Source: Listeria booriae (lineage in GTDB: Bacteria > Bacillota > Bacilli > Lactobacillales > Listeriaceae). Taken from it: DNA of 64,000 nt. Within the stretch, counting starts at the first letter, position 1, and every line of letters begins with the position of its first letter. The stretch spans positions 1 to 64,000 of the forward strand of contig NZ_JNFA01000025.1 of NCBI RefSeq assembly GCF_000766865.1, given 5' to 3'. A program made the translations under genes and the position numbers. The notes under the pieces were generated by a model. The model worked only from the letters and a program-made list of their open reading frames with translations, ran no database searches and was not told where the DNA came from. Of this stretch, positions 16,467 through 25,352 are shown piece by piece.

Positions 16467-17974
16467 TATTTAACCTCCTTCAAAAGTCCTAATTTTTCAT
16501 ACCAGTCTACAACAGTTCCTAATTGAATTTGAGAACCACCGCCTGCTCCAAAAACCTCTGCAATTTTACCTTGTTGTGGGCTTGCGATATCTTCAAAAGT
16601 AAACTTATAATCTTTCATGGATTCTAAGAGTTTCCTTTGGTTCCCCATATCCAGCTTACCAAACGCCTCTTTAACATTTTCTAAATTTATATCTTTCATA
16701 ACTTTGTACTGATAATAAGGCTTTACGCTTTCAGGGTAGGGTAATCCTCTAGTATCGTACTCTAATATTTTGCCGTTTTCAACAGGACTTGTAAATTTAC
16801 CAAACGGATCACCATATCTGTCAATAACCTGTCCAGCCTTCAATTTCGCATCAAACGTAATAGCTTTTCCAGCGCTATCAACAACAAACCCATCTGCTTT
16901 TGGCCACTTTATATTACCCGATTCATCCAAGTACTTAATCGAGCGAACAAGAGCTCCATTTTTAGATTGATATGCTATTTCTCCGTTTGCTAAACTGATT
17001 TTCTTCGGCGTGAACGGCTTTGCAACTGCTCCAAGTTCATCACTCAAGGCATTTACTTTAGAATTTGTATTTATTTTATTTACTTTTTTTATCTTCCCTA
17101 AATCATTAATACCTTTTGTAATTCCAAATAAACTAGCAAACAAAATTGTACTACTTGCTAGACCATAAGCATCCCCTTTTTTATAGGGCTCTAAATAGCT
17201 TTCTACAATACCATTCCAAAACATGCCTGCCGTTCCTGATGGGTCGCTTTTTAAATTTTTCATCAGCATAGCGATACTTTCTAGATGCTTCTCTGGATGT
17301 TTCAAGCTTTCTATCGCTCTTTTTCCGAATCCGAAAATAGAATCTCTTGTAGATGCGCCGATTTGTCGCACTTTATTCCGATCATATTGGCGATAATCTT
17401 TCTCGATTTCAGAAGCGTGTGCGTGATCCATTTCCATCAACCGTCGCATGTCTTGGCTAATTCGGTGCAATCCTTCGCCTTCTTCTTGCTGTAATTGCGT
17501 CAACTTTTGTCTCAGGTAATCATCCAAGTCTTCCATCAACCCTTGATTATGGCGCATGACCCAAAGCTCGTCTGGATCATCTGGCAAGGCTCCAATACTC
17601 GGTTGCGGCACGCGAAACACATCACTTTTAGCATGATCTAAAATATCACGCTGGGTTTCTGCCAGCCTTTGAAGTCCTCGGGCATCGACCAACATATCCC
17701 GATTCCGATAGGTCGGACTGTCAATCGATTTAAGATCCGATACATAGCTTTCCAGGTACGTATAAAGCTTCGTCACGGTTCCTCGTTGCCGAGAAATATC
17801 GTCTCGGTGGGCGCCGAATTCAATGGAAAGGGCATCCGCTAATTTTCCTTTTTGTTTCCCCACTGCATCTTGGACATTCACCAGAACACTATCCAGCGTT
17901 TCTAAACTTGCCTTCATTTTGTGCAAAGATGTCAGCACTTCCTCCAATTCCCCTATATTTAGTTTGAAATCCAT
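16466..17974 (-). CDS. LXG-domain type VII secretion toxin with C-terminal TNT (NAD+ glycohydrolase) domain
   Basis: A 502-residue polymorphic toxin. Residues 1 to about 210 form the helical LXG secretion domain. A hydrophobic stretch follows (about 275-290, ILFASLFGI). Residues about 375-500 match the tuberculosis necrotizing toxin fold: LKAGQVIDRYGDPFGKFTSP, DTRGLPYPES, YYQYKVMKDI and the FGAGGGSQIQLG loop that carries the Gln of the NAD+-cleaving site. Known TNT proteins hydrolyse NAD+ in the target cell. It sits third in an operon behind two small helical partners and before the immunity gene. No T7SS secretion machine lies in the window. Confidence 0.9.
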   Translation of the reverse strand: MDFKLNIGELEEVLTSLHKMKASLETLDSVLVNVQDAVGKQKGKLADALSIEFGAHRDDISRQRGTVTKLYTYLESYVSDLKSIDSPTYRNRDMLVDARGLQRLAETQRDILDHAKSDVFRVPQPSIGALPDDPDELWVMRHNQGLMEDLDDYLRQKLTQLQQEEGEGLHRISQDMRRLMEMDHAHASEIEKDYRQYDRNKVRQIGASTRDSIFGFGKRAIESLKHPEKHLESIAMLMKNLKSDPSGTAGMFWNGIVESYLEPYKKGDAYGLASSTILFASLFGITKGINDLGKIKKVNKINTNSKVNALSDELGAVAKPFTPKKISLANGEIAYQSKNGALVRSIKYLDESGNIKWPKADGFVVDSAGKAITFDAKLKAGQVIDRYGDPFGKFTSPVENGKILEYDTRGLPYPESVKPYYQYKVMKDINLENVKEAFGKLDMGNQRKLLESMKDYKFTFEDIASPQQGKIAEVFGAGGGSQIQLGTVVDWYEKLGLLKEVK

Positions 17975-18264
17975 TAGCCTTTGCCTCCTAACTTCGCATC
18001 TGTTTCTATAAATGCACTTACCGCTAGTTGGCTATCAACAAAAGCCTGCTTTAATTTTGTAAATTGGTCCGCTTTTATTTCTGTCACCAATCCTTCTTTT
18101 ACTTCGATATAGCGTGTCATAAAATCAGGGGTGACTTGCTTATTCAATTTATCCATGGTGTGTTGGATGCTTGTGGCTTCGGCTTTAAAATTTGCTACTG
18201 CTTGCTCTCCCATTTTTAATTGCTTCAAAATCCAAGCGGTGTCTATATCAATTTGCGTTGACAT
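17974..18264 (-). CDS. LXG-associated WXG100-like partner (Lap1 / DUF3130-type)
   Basis: A 96-residue alpha-helical hairpin protein starting MSTQIDIDTAWILKQLKMG. It belongs by size, position and pattern to the small proteins that pair with LXG domains for export through the type VII system. The frame opens at 18303, but AAGGAGA lies eight bases before the ATG at 18264, which is chosen. Its stop overlaps the toxin start by 1 nt. The upstream gene's stop is one base from its ATG. Confidence 0.8.
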   Translation of the reverse strand: MSTQIDIDTAWILKQLKMGEQAVANFKAEATSIQHTMDKLNKQVTPDFMTRYIEVKEGLVTEIKADQFTKLKQAFVDSQLAVSAFIETDAKLGGKG

Positions 18265-18265
18265 A

Positions 18266-18484
18266 TCATATCTCCTTCCGTAAAGCATTCTCTGTCTGCT
18301 CACAGTAGGAAATCATGTCTTTGGCTTCCGCTTCTATTTGATTCAGCCTATGTATCATTTTCTCCTCTATTTCGTGGTTTTCATCTTGAATCCCGTTTTT
18401 CCTATTTTTTAGACCGTCTACGATGCTCTCTAAAGTATGCTTTCTAGCAGATATCGCATGCCGAACTTGTTCGTAATGTGGCAT
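18266..18484 (-). CDS. second LXG-associated helical partner (Lap2 / DUF3958-type)
   Basis: A 72-residue coiled-coil protein, rich in Glu, Lys and His, with no cysteine-rich or membrane part except CEQTEN near the end. It is first in the LXG operon, with AGAGGTG upstream of the ATG. LXG toxins of streptococci are exported with two such small partners that together with LXG form a rod-like complex; I infer the same here. Confidence 0.72.
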   Translation of the reverse strand: MPHYEQVRHAISARKHTLESIVDGLKNRKNGIQDENHEIEEKMIHRLNQIEAEAKDMISYCEQTENALRKEI

Positions 18485-18521
18485 AGGACACCTCTTCTCA
18501 TGTTAGTATCTTCCACCTCTG

Positions 18522-18530
18522 ATTATAGCA
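18522..18530 (-). promoter_or_regulatory. extended -10 promoter of the LXG operon
   Basis: Minus-strand TGCTATAAT, about 38 nt upstream of the first gene. The -35 area is a T-run belonging to the preceding terminator. Confidence 0.55.
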
Positions 18531-18544
18531 AACCTCGCTAAAAT

Positions 18545-18575
18545 AAAAAAGTCCTCGAAAACTAACTCGAAGACT
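18545..18575 (-). terminator. terminator insulating the LXG operon
   Basis: Minus-strand stem AGTCTTCGA / TCGAGGACT followed by TTTTTTATTTT, just ahead of the LXG promoter. Confidence 0.65.
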
Positions 18576-18607
18576 GCAAATCTATATTCCAATTAATAAT
18601 GCTGCAC

Positions 18608-18648
18608 AAAAAAAATCGCTAATCCAGCTATCCGAGCGGGTTTAGCGA
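18608..18648 (-). terminator. second upstream terminator
   Basis: Minus-strand stem TCGCTAAACC / GGATTAGCGA, followed by eight T. Probably ends transcripts from the ywdIK-like operon. Confidence 0.75.
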
Positions 18649-18853
18649 CTAAAAGGGAGTTTAAGGTAAGAAAGACTCTCAATTACTAAAAAGGGAGAAA
18701 AAGTAATTAAGATGTCGTTGCTTACATGTATAGTACCCCGTTAATTTAAATTACAATCCTCTTTTTCAATATTTCTTTGTTAAAGTTTGATAACAAAAAT
18801 TACCACGTATTGACCAAAAGTCCGAAAACCGTTCTCCCATAGGCTTTTTTATA
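18649..18853. other. intergenic region without recognised gene
   Basis: A 200-base A/T-rich stretch. I see no ORF with a ribosome site, no RNA gene and no repeat. A nine-codon frame from ATG 18711 has no convincing site. Confidence 0.6.
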
Positions 18854-19228
18854 TTACAAAATACTTTTTTCTTTGGCTACTGCAATGATGAAACATATCC
18901 ATCCTGCAATAAATGCCACGCCGCCAAGTGGTGTAATTGCGCCGAGCACGGAAATTTTTGTAATGCTTAACACATACAAACTTCCCGAAAACAACACGAT
19001 TCCTGTGGCAAATAAGTAACCTGCTGTGCGTAACAAGCCACGGTTCACTTTGCCAAGAAGCAGTCCGACAATCAGTATCGCCGTTGCATGGAACATCTGG
19101 TATTGCACGCCTGTCTCATAAGTCGTATGATAGCTGCCCAACGTTTCTTTCAACGCATGTGCCCCGAAGGCTCCAATTCCAACTGCCAAACCTGCAAAAA
19201 TTGCGCCTAAAATCAACATTTTCTTCAT
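18854..19228 (-). CDS. DUF423-family membrane protein (YwdK-like)
   Basis: A 124-residue protein with four membrane helices; the opening GAIFAGLAVGIGAFGAHALK and the GGVAFIAGW segment near the end are typical of DUF423. Function unknown. It follows the YwdI-like gene by 18 nt, the same pairing as ywdI-ywdK in Bacillus. Confidence 0.88.
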   Translation of the reverse strand: MKKMLILGAIFAGLAVGIGAFGAHALKETLGSYHTTYETGVQYQMFHATAILIVGLLLGKVNRGLLRTAGYLFATGIVLFSGSLYVLSITKISVLGAITPLGGVAFIAGWICFIIAVAKEKSIL

Positions 19229-19246
19229 TATAAATTATGTTCCCCC

Positions 19247-19528
19247 TTAAAAATCTAACAAGGAATCACCGTTCGCGCCGTCATCTGTTTCGATTTTCTG
19301 ACTTTCAAGTGATGTCGGTTTTGATATTGGCAACTCACCAGTCATTGCTTTATATTCTAAATCACTGCTAAATGTCTTTGGTATTTCTTGTTTCGCACCA
19401 CGTATTACTTCTACCAAAACTGCTAAGCCATGCAAATGTAATTGCTTCTCTTGTTCGGATTTCGCTATTTTTGCTTGTTGTAATTCCTGCTCCATTTTGG
19501 CAAATAGTGCTTCGTCGGATACTGTCAT
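19247..19528 (-). CDS. DUF5327 protein (YwdI-like)
   Basis: A 93-residue soluble protein with a coiled-coil N-terminus ([23 protein letters not shown] cut by the family's [12 protein letters not shown] segment) and an acidic disordered tail. Family members have no known function. It overlaps the acetyltransferase upstream by 4 nt and precedes the DUF423 gene, so the three genes form an operon. Confidence 0.82.
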   Translation of the reverse strand: MTVSDEALFAKMEQELQQAKIAKSEQEKQLHLHGLAVLVEVIRGAKQEIPKTFSSDLEYKAMTGELPISKPTSLESQKIETDDGANGDSLLDF

Positions 19529-20100
19529 CCTTCGCTTCCTCCTTGTTCGCCTAGTTCGCGAATGACGCGTGCTGGATTTCCTGCAACGACGGTGTTTGCC
19601 CGAACGTCTTTGGTCACAACGGAACCTGAGCCTACAACGGCATTGTCGCCAATCGTTATTCCGGGATTAATGACGCTGCGTCCGCCAATCCAAACATTAT
19701 TACCAATCGTAACGCTTTTCGCGTATTCAAGACCGCTATTACGTTCTACCGCGTCCAATGGATGATACGCCGTATAAATATGCACACCCGGTGCGAACAT
19801 GCAGTTGTTCCCAATCTTAATCGGCGCACAATCTAGCAATACGCAATCGAAATTCGCATAGAAATCGTCACCAACTTCGATATTATAGCCGTAATCGCAA
19901 CGCACATTCGGTTCCATGTACACATTTTTACCGACACGACCTAATAAATCACGAATATGTACTTCTCGTTCCTCTTTATCACTAATCACCGCATTAATCG
20001 CCGCACATGCATGTCTCGCGCGGTCACGATCTGCCACTAATTCTGGGTCCCCTGCATGGTATAACTCACCGCTAATCATCTTTTCGCGTTCTGTCATCAT
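19525..20100 (-). CDS. maltose/galactoside O-acetyltransferase family protein
   Basis: A 191-residue acetyl-CoA-dependent transferase of the left-handed beta-helix type. The N-terminus [20 protein letters not shown] is the Maac domain of maltose acetyltransferases. Hexapeptide repeats run through [19 protein letters not shown], and [12 protein letters not shown] holds the catalytic His. The frame opens at 20124, but family N-termini support starting at 20100 (or 20097). First gene of the operon with the YwdI- and DUF423-like genes. Confidence 0.88.
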   Translation of the reverse strand: MMTEREKMISGELYHAGDPELVADRDRARHACAAINAVISDKEEREVHIRDLLGRVGKNVYMEPNVRCDYGYNIEVGDDFYANFDCVLLDCAPIKIGNNCMFAPGVHIYTAYHPLDAVERNSGLEYAKSVTIGNNVWIGGRSVINPGITIGDNAVVGSGSVVTKDVRANTVVAGNPARVIRELGEQGGSEG

Positions 20101-20167
20101 TACCTGCCACCATCCTTTTCTCATCTTCTCCTTCCATTATACTGGTTTTAACTAAAAAAACCTACCT

Positions 20168-20205
20168 AAAAAAGCCCCATTCAAAATTCTCCGTTTGAAC
20201 AGGAC
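20168..20205 (-). terminator. terminator of the DoxX gene
   Basis: Minus-strand stem CCTGTTCAAA / TTTGAATGGG, eight-base loop, followed by TTTTTT. Confidence 0.8.
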
Positions 20206-20216
20206 TCATCTTTTTA

Positions 20217-20591
20217 TTATTTGTCAGATGGCATAAATTGAAATACTTTCTTCAGTGGGCTTGTAATCAATGTTACGACTGCCAATACGACCAACACAAA
20301 CTCAGGCTCAAAACCACCCAAAAAGCCGTCGGAAAGTTTCACAGTCACAATTGCCACACCTAAAATCCCAATAAATAATGCGGAAACATAAGGCACTAAC
20401 ACGCCAAACGCAAGCGCCAATCCGCCGACCAATTCAATACTTGCCACAATATATCCCATAAACCCTGGAATTCCTAAACTTTCGAAAAACTGTACTGTTC
20501 CGCCAATCCCGTTTGTGAATTTTTGTAGTCCGTGTAGGAACATCAATCCACCTAGTAAAATCCTAACAATTAAAATCCCGTATTTATTCAT
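20217..20591 (-). CDS. DoxX-family membrane protein
   Basis: A 124-residue protein with four membrane helices. RILLGGLMFLHGLQKFTNG and the ASIELVGGLALAFGV segment are the DoxX signature. Family members are linked to thiol and redox homeostasis at the membrane in some species; role here unknown. Start ATG with AAGGAG upstream. Monocistronic. Confidence 0.88.
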   Translation of the reverse strand: MNKYGILIVRILLGGLMFLHGLQKFTNGIGGTVQFFESLGIPGFMGYIVASIELVGGLALAFGVLVPYVSALFIGILGVAIVTVKLSDGFLGGFEPEFVLVVLAVVTLITSPLKKVFQFMPSDK

Positions 20592-20782
20592 TTTGCAAAA
20601 CTCCTTTGTCTGTAAGATGGGTTCATTATCCTCGAAAACTATATCCTACTGATTAACTAGGTATTAAATTTTTATTAAATCTGCGATGTTAAGCGTATAC
20701 AGTTAGAATTTTACTTACTGCAATTTTCATAAAAAAGTGATATTCTAGTGGTGTAGGCAAGAAAATGGGAGGATTATAATCT

Positions 20783-21649
20783 ATGATAAAAGTAATTGCT
20801 TCAGATATGGACGGCACACTGCTCAACTCGAAAATCCAAGTGGATGAAGAAGGCGTGAAAGCAATCGAACAGGCTCGCGCAAAAGGAATTCATTTTGTTC
20901 TCTGCACTGGACGGATGTATGACGACGCAACACAATTAATCAATCACGCGAATCTTTACGCTCCAGCAATTTGCATGAATGGCGCTGAAATTCGTGATGA
21001 ACACGGTAAAATCCTGAAACAAATCCCAATTGACACCCCGTCGGCACGATACACGTATAAAGTTTTAGAAGATTTGGGTATGTACTGCGAATTTTTCACA
21101 GACATTGGTCCGATTTCGCCGAATAAAGACAAGGGAATCGCGCTGATGAAAGATATTCAACGCAAAGCCCATCCTAATTTTACAGCGGAGGAAGTCGAGC
21201 AATATGTTATCGAACGCTTTGAAAGCAAAGATGTGCATGTGATTGATGACCCAGAACGCATTTTTAATAATGATGAAATTACGATTTTGAAATTCATCGC
21301 TTTCTCGTCTGACCAAGCGGTGCTCAAAAAAGCCAAGGATACGTTGGAATCAGAAGGCAATCTGGCAATCAGTTCTTCGTTTTCTGATAACATCGAAATC
21401 ACGCATATCGACGCGCAAAAAGGGCTTTCTTTACAATATTATGTAGAACGCATGGGCATAACAATGGACGAAACGTTTGCAATCGGCGATAATTTTAATG
21501 ACGTCTCTATGCTAAAAATGGCTGGATACAGCGTCGCAATGGGAAATGCCGAAGCCCCTATCAAAAAACTTGCGAAATACCAAACCGACTCCAACGACGA
21601 ACATGGCGTAGCAACGGCAATCCACAAAATGCTTGAAACAAATAACTAA
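20783..21649 (+). CDS. Cof-type HAD hydrolase (sugar-phosphatase, YidA-like)
   Basis: A 288-residue HAD phosphatase: motif I DMDGTLLNS, motif II LCTGR, and motif IV GDNFNDVSMLKMAG, with a C2B cap in the middle. Such enzymes dephosphorylate sugar phosphates or flavin precursors with broad specificity. GGGAGG precedes the ATG. It lies 24 nt before pdxK and is probably co-transcribed; a pyridoxal phosphate phosphatase role would fit that neighbour but is only inference. Confidence 0.9.
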   Translation: MIKVIASDMDGTLLNSKIQVDEEGVKAIEQARAKGIHFVLCTGRMYDDATQLINHANLYAPAICMNGAEIRDEHGKILKQIPIDTPSARYTYKVLEDLGMYCEFFTDIGPISPNKDKGIALMKDIQRKAHPNFTAEEVEQYVIERFESKDVHVIDDPERIFNNDEITILKFIAFSSDQAVLKKAKDTLESEGNLAISSSFSDNIEITHIDAQKGLSLQYYVERMGITMDETFAIGDNFNDVSMLKMAGYSVAMGNAEAPIKKLAKYQTDSNDEHGVATAIHKMLETNN

Positions 21650-21673
21650 GTTTTATAATTGGAGGTAATGGAC

Positions 21674-22489
21674 ATGACAATCAAAAAAACATTAACTATC
21701 GCAGGTTCTGATTCGAGCGGTGGTGCAGGGATTCAAGCGGATTTAAAAACTTTCGAAGAGTACGGCACATTCGGCTTCTCGGCACTGACAACAATCGTAA
21801 CGATGGATCCAGACAACAACTGGAGCCACGGCGTTACGCCACTTGATGCGGACCTACTTCGTGCACAATTGAAAACCGTCCTTTCTGGTGGCCCAGTTGA
21901 CGCAATGAAAACAGGTATGCTCGGTTCTGTCGAAATCATTGAAGCAACACGCGATGCCATCGACAAATACGATTTAAAAAATGTCGTGATTGATCCCGTT
22001 ATGGTTTGTAAAGGCGAAGACGAACTTATCCAACCGGAAAACGCGGACGCCATTCGTGAACTATTATTACCTCGCGCTTTAATCACAACACCGAACCTTT
22101 TCGAAGCCGGCCAACTTTCTGGTCTAGGCAAATTGTCCACATTAGACGATATGAAAGAAGCCGCTAAGAAAATTATCGATTTAGGCGTGAAATACGTTGT
22201 TATCAAAGGCGGAAAAGCACTAAAAAGCGATAAAGCCATTGATTTAATGTATGACGGCACGACTTTCACTGTTCTAGAAACGCCAAAAATCGACACAAAC
22301 TACAATCACGGCGCTGGTTGTACGTTCGCCGCAGCAATCACAGCTGGTCTTGCAAAAGGCTTAACTGTCGAAGAAGCTGTGCATAAAGCGAAAGATTTCG
22401 TCACAGCAGCAATCAAAGGCGGTTTTGCGCTAAACCAATTTATCGGCCCGGTATGGCATGGCGCTTACAACAATGCTGAAAACAGATAA
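21674..22489 (+). CDS. pdxK: pyridoxine/hydroxymethylpyrimidine kinase (PdxK/ThiD family)
   Basis: A 271-residue ribokinase-fold enzyme. AGSDSSGGAGIQADLKTFEE near the start and the anion hole NHGAGCTFAAA (with the Cys of the ThiD-like branch) place it in the ThiD/PdxK2 group, which phosphorylates pyridoxine or HMP. The phrase TTIVTMDPDNNWSHGV is typical of the Firmicute pyridoxine kinases. The frame starts at 21659, but TTGGAGG is eight bases before the ATG at 21674. A terminator follows. Confidence 0.88.
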   Translation: MTIKKTLTIAGSDSSGGAGIQADLKTFEEYGTFGFSALTTIVTMDPDNNWSHGVTPLDADLLRAQLKTVLSGGPVDAMKTGMLGSVEIIEATRDAIDKYDLKNVVIDPVMVCKGEDELIQPENADAIRELLLPRALITTPNLFEAGQLSGLGKLSTLDDMKEAAKKIIDLGVKYVVIKGGKALKSDKAIDLMYDGTTFTVLETPKIDTNYNHGAGCTFAAAITAGLAKGLTVEEAVHKAKDFVTAAIKGGFALNQFIGPVWHGAYNNAENR

Positions 22490-22509
22490 ATCTTGCCTTA
22501 CTATTTTGA

Positions 22510-22542
22510 ACCTTGTTTGGATTTTTCCAGCAAGGTTTTTTC
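22510..22542 (+). terminator. terminator after pdxK
   Basis: AACCTTG / CAAGGTT with a 15-base loop, then TTTTTT. Confidence 0.75.
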
Positions 22543-22612
22543 TTTTAGCACCATTTCACAAACAATACATGATATAATAGTGGGGAAACTTATTTTAGGG
22601 GGATTTAAACTA

Positions 22613-23176
22613 ATGACACAAAAAAAAGATGCGATGAGTAAACCGACATCTGAAAAAAATTATTTCTGGCCCATTATGATTTTGTCGTTTGTAGCGGTAG
22701 TCGTGATTTTACTACTGTTCTTCTCGCCAATCGGCTACCAAGGAAAAGTGGATTATGATTTGACGATTTTTCCGCGTTTAAATGCGATTTTTAACAGCTT
22801 CACATTTGTCTTTTTATTGATTGCTTTGTGGGCTATTATTGTGAAAAAGAATATAAAGATGCACCGTGGTTTTATTTTAGCAGCGTTCACATCGACATTG
22901 TTTTTCTTAGTTAGTTATTTGACGTTCCATTATATGTCTGCTGAAACGTCTACATTTGGCGGCGAAGGTATTGTTCGTCCGATTTATTTCTTTATTTTAA
23001 TTACGCATAGTTTTCTTGCTGCGGTCGTTGTGCCACTGGCGTTATTTGCGCTCGTGTGGGGCTGGACAAATCAAATTGGCAAACATAAAAAGATTGTTCG
23101 CTGGACAATGCCGATTTGGTTGTATGTAAGTTTGACTGGTGTGCTTGTTTATTTATTCATGGCGCCTTATTATTGA
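22613..23176 (+). CDS. DUF420 membrane protein (YozB-like)
   Basis: A 187-residue protein with five membrane helices. FPRLNAIFNSFTFVFLLIALW, MHRGFILAA, RPIYFFILITHSFLAA and RWTMPIWLYVSLTGVLVYLF are DUF420 hallmarks with conserved His residues in membrane helices. The frame runs back to 22493 through a terminator, so the ATG at 22613 with TTAGGGGGA upstream is the start. An extended -10 (TGATATAAT, 22570-22578) lies upstream. Function unproven; the His pattern suggests a link to heme or respiratory enzymes. Confidence 0.85.
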   Translation: MTQKKDAMSKPTSEKNYFWPIMILSFVAVVVILLLFFSPIGYQGKVDYDLTIFPRLNAIFNSFTFVFLLIALWAIIVKKNIKMHRGFILAAFTSTLFFLVSYLTFHYMSAETSTFGGEGIVRPIYFFILITHSFLAAVVVPLALFALVWGWTNQIGKHKKIVRWTMPIWLYVSLTGVLVYLFMAPYY

Positions 23177-23274
23177 TTTTGTAACATTCGCGTAACAAAG
23201 ATTCGCTATACTATTGGAAGACTAGGGAAAATCGTTTTGCTGTTGGCTTCAATTTAACAAATGAGGTGAAAGAT

Positions 23275-24213
23275 ATGGCTACTCGCCAAGAACGTAATAC
23301 CCCAACAAAGAAGAAGAAACTGAGAAAAGGCAGAACTATTTTTACTATTATTTTAGTTCTAATTGTAGCTATTGCAGGATTGGGTTTCTATCAATATAAA
23401 TCGAGCTTAAGTGCCGCCCAAAATGATAATCAGATGAAAGATTTCGAATTTAATGGAGAAAAGCCCGAAGATGTGAATGATCTCAATGTTCTTTTAATTG
23501 GTAGTGATTCACGTGGTAAAGACCAAGGTCGTTCGGATTCCTTGCTTATTGCCCACTATGATACGAAATCGAAGAAGCCGAAATTGGTCTCGATTATGCG
23601 AGATACATATGTCGACATTCCAGGACATGGCTTAAATAAAATCAACGCGGCCTATTCTTTCGGTGGCCCTGAACTTGTTCGTCAAACGATTAAAGAAAAC
23701 TTCGGCGTCAACTTGGAGTACTACGTCGTTGCGAACTTCGAAGGCTTCCCGAAAATCGTAGACACGCTAGCTCCAGATGGTATTGAAATCGATGCCGAAA
23801 AAGATATGTCCAAAAACATCGAAGCAAACATTAAAGCTGGTAAGCAAAAAATGGACGGTGCGACATTGCTACAATATGCTCGTTTCCGCCACGATGCTGA
23901 AAGTGATTTCGGACGTGTTCGGAGACAACAACAAGTGCTAACCGCTTTGAAAGATCAGGCGCAAAGCATTGGTACGATTACGAAATTACCAAGCCTAGTC
24001 GGAACGATGCAAGGTTACACAAACACGAATGTGACAACTGGCATGATGCTCTCGATTGGGAAGGATTTTGTTTTAGGGAAAGCGGATGATATTGAAGATT
24101 TCCGTCTACCAGTGGATGGCACGTATAAAGGCGCACGAACTTCTCATGGTGCGGTGCTAGACATTGATGTCGCCGCAAATGCGAAGGCGTTGCAGGACTT
24201 TTTGAAAGATTAA
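23275..24213 (+). CDS. LytR-CpsA-Psr (LCP) family wall-polymer ligase
   Basis: A 312-residue membrane-anchored protein: basic N-terminus, one membrane helix (about 20-40), then an extracellular LCP domain with VLLIGSDSRGKDQGRSDSL, SIMRDTYVDIPG and YARFRHDAESDFGRVRRQQQV, which hold the Arg/Asp residues that bind lipid-linked pyrophosphate. Family members attach wall teichoic acid or other glycopolymers to peptidoglycan. An in-frame GTG at 23266 lies within the ribosome site GAGGTGA, so ATG 23275 is chosen. Terminator follows. Confidence 0.92.
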   Translation: MATRQERNTPTKKKKLRKGRTIFTIILVLIVAIAGLGFYQYKSSLSAAQNDNQMKDFEFNGEKPEDVNDLNVLLIGSDSRGKDQGRSDSLLIAHYDTKSKKPKLVSIMRDTYVDIPGHGLNKINAAYSFGGPELVRQTIKENFGVNLEYYVVANFEGFPKIVDTLAPDGIEIDAEKDMSKNIEANIKAGKQKMDGATLLQYARFRHDAESDFGRVRRQQQVLTALKDQAQSIGTITKLPSLVGTMQGYTNTNVTTGMMLSIGKDFVLGKADDIEDFRLPVDGTYKGARTSHGAVLDIDVAANAKALQDFLKD

Positions 24214-24220
24214 AGATGTA

Positions 24221-24257
24221 GGAACTATCTGTCATTTGATGGATAGTTTCTTTTTTT
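24221..24257 (+). terminator. terminator after the LCP gene
   Basis: GGAACTATC / GATAGTTTC stem followed by seven T. Confidence 0.85.
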
Positions 24258-24306
24258 GGACGCATTGGCTTTCGCTTGATATACTATTAGTCAAAGAAGG
24301 GCAGTG

Positions 24307-25317
24307 ATGATAATGTCAAAAAATAAATTTGGGCAAGTTCCCCTATCGATTCTTGATTTAGCGACGATTCGTGAGGCTTATAATGAGGCAGATGCCTTTG
24401 TAAATAGCAAAAATTTGATTCAGTTCGCTGAGCAACATAAGTTCCACCGCTATTGGGTGGCGGAGCATCATGGGATTGCTGGTGTGGCGAGTTCTGCGAC
24501 GGCGGTTTTGATTGGGTATTTGGCTGGGCATACGAAGTCGATTCGGGTTGGGTCTGGCGGAATCATGTTGCCGAATCATGCGCCGCTTATTATTGCGGAA
24601 CAATTCGGGACGCTTGCTACAATGTATCCGGACCGCATTGATCTTGGGCTTGGACGCGCACCAGGAACAGATTTCAAAACGGCACGGGCATTACGCCGGG
24701 ATGTGCACGGAGCTGTGGAGGAATTTCCGAACGCGGTGTTGGAACTGCAGGACTATTTCTCAGATTACGGGCATGACGGGATTGTTGCGATTCCTGGTCG
24801 TGGTTTAGGCGTGCCGCTTTATTTATTAGGTTCCAGTACGTACAGCGCCAAATTAGCCGCCAAACTGGGTTTACCATTTGCTTTTGCGAGCCATTTTGCA
24901 CCGGATGAACTTGGCAATGCTTTGGAATTATATCGAAGCCGTTTTGAGCCTTCCGATGTTCTAGCAGAGCCATACGCGATGGTGACCGTCAATACAATCA
25001 TCGCGGACACCGATGAAGAAGCGAACTATTTGGCGACGTCTGGTTACTTATCTTTCCTTCAATTGACACGCGGCGCCCCAACACCACTTCCAAAACCGAT
25101 CGACAACATCGACCAAGTTTGGACAGACTACGAAGAACGCGCCTTAAAACATCAACTAAAATACGCTTTTATCGGCACACAACAAAAAGTAACCACTGAT
25201 TTGCAAAATTTCATGGACATCTACGAACCAGACGAACTCATCGTCGCATCCAATATTTACGACCCAGTCCTAAAACAAAAAAATTACCAGTTGCTCGCCG
25301 AGTCATGGTTTGCGTAA
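24307..25317 (+). CDS. LLM-class flavin-dependent oxidoreductase
   Basis: A 336-residue luciferase-like monooxygenase: [12 protein letters not shown] near the start, [15 protein letters not shown] and [13 protein letters not shown] are the classic signature. Such proteins use FMNH2 from a partner reductase; substrate unknown. Several starts are close: GTG 24304, ATG 24307 and ATG 24313 all follow AAGAAGGG, and 24307 has the best spacing. The base bias flips from G/T-rich to A/C-rich inside this frame near 24900-25000. Confidence 0.9.
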   Translation: MIMSKNKFGQVPLSILDLATIREAYNEADAFVNSKNLIQFAEQHKFHRYWVAEHHGIAGVASSATAVLIGYLAGHTKSIRVGSGGIMLPNHAPLIIAEQFGTLATMYPDRIDLGLGRAPGTDFKTARALRRDVHGAVEEFPNAVLELQDYFSDYGHDGIVAIPGRGLGVPLYLLGSSTYSAKLAAKLGLPFAFASHFAPDELGNALELYRSRFEPSDVLAEPYAMVTVNTIIADTDEEANYLATSGYLSFLQLTRGAPTPLPKPIDNIDQVWTDYEERALKHQLKYAFIGTQQKVTTDLQNFMDIYEPDELIVASNIYDPVLKQKNYQLLAESWFA

Positions 25318-25352
25318 AAAAAGCTTAGATGCGCACGCATCTAAGCTTTTTT
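25315..25352. terminator. strong bidirectional terminator
   Basis: Seventeen-pair perfect stem AAAAAAGCTTAGATGCG / CGCATCTAAGCTTTTTT between convergent genes. Confidence 0.93.
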
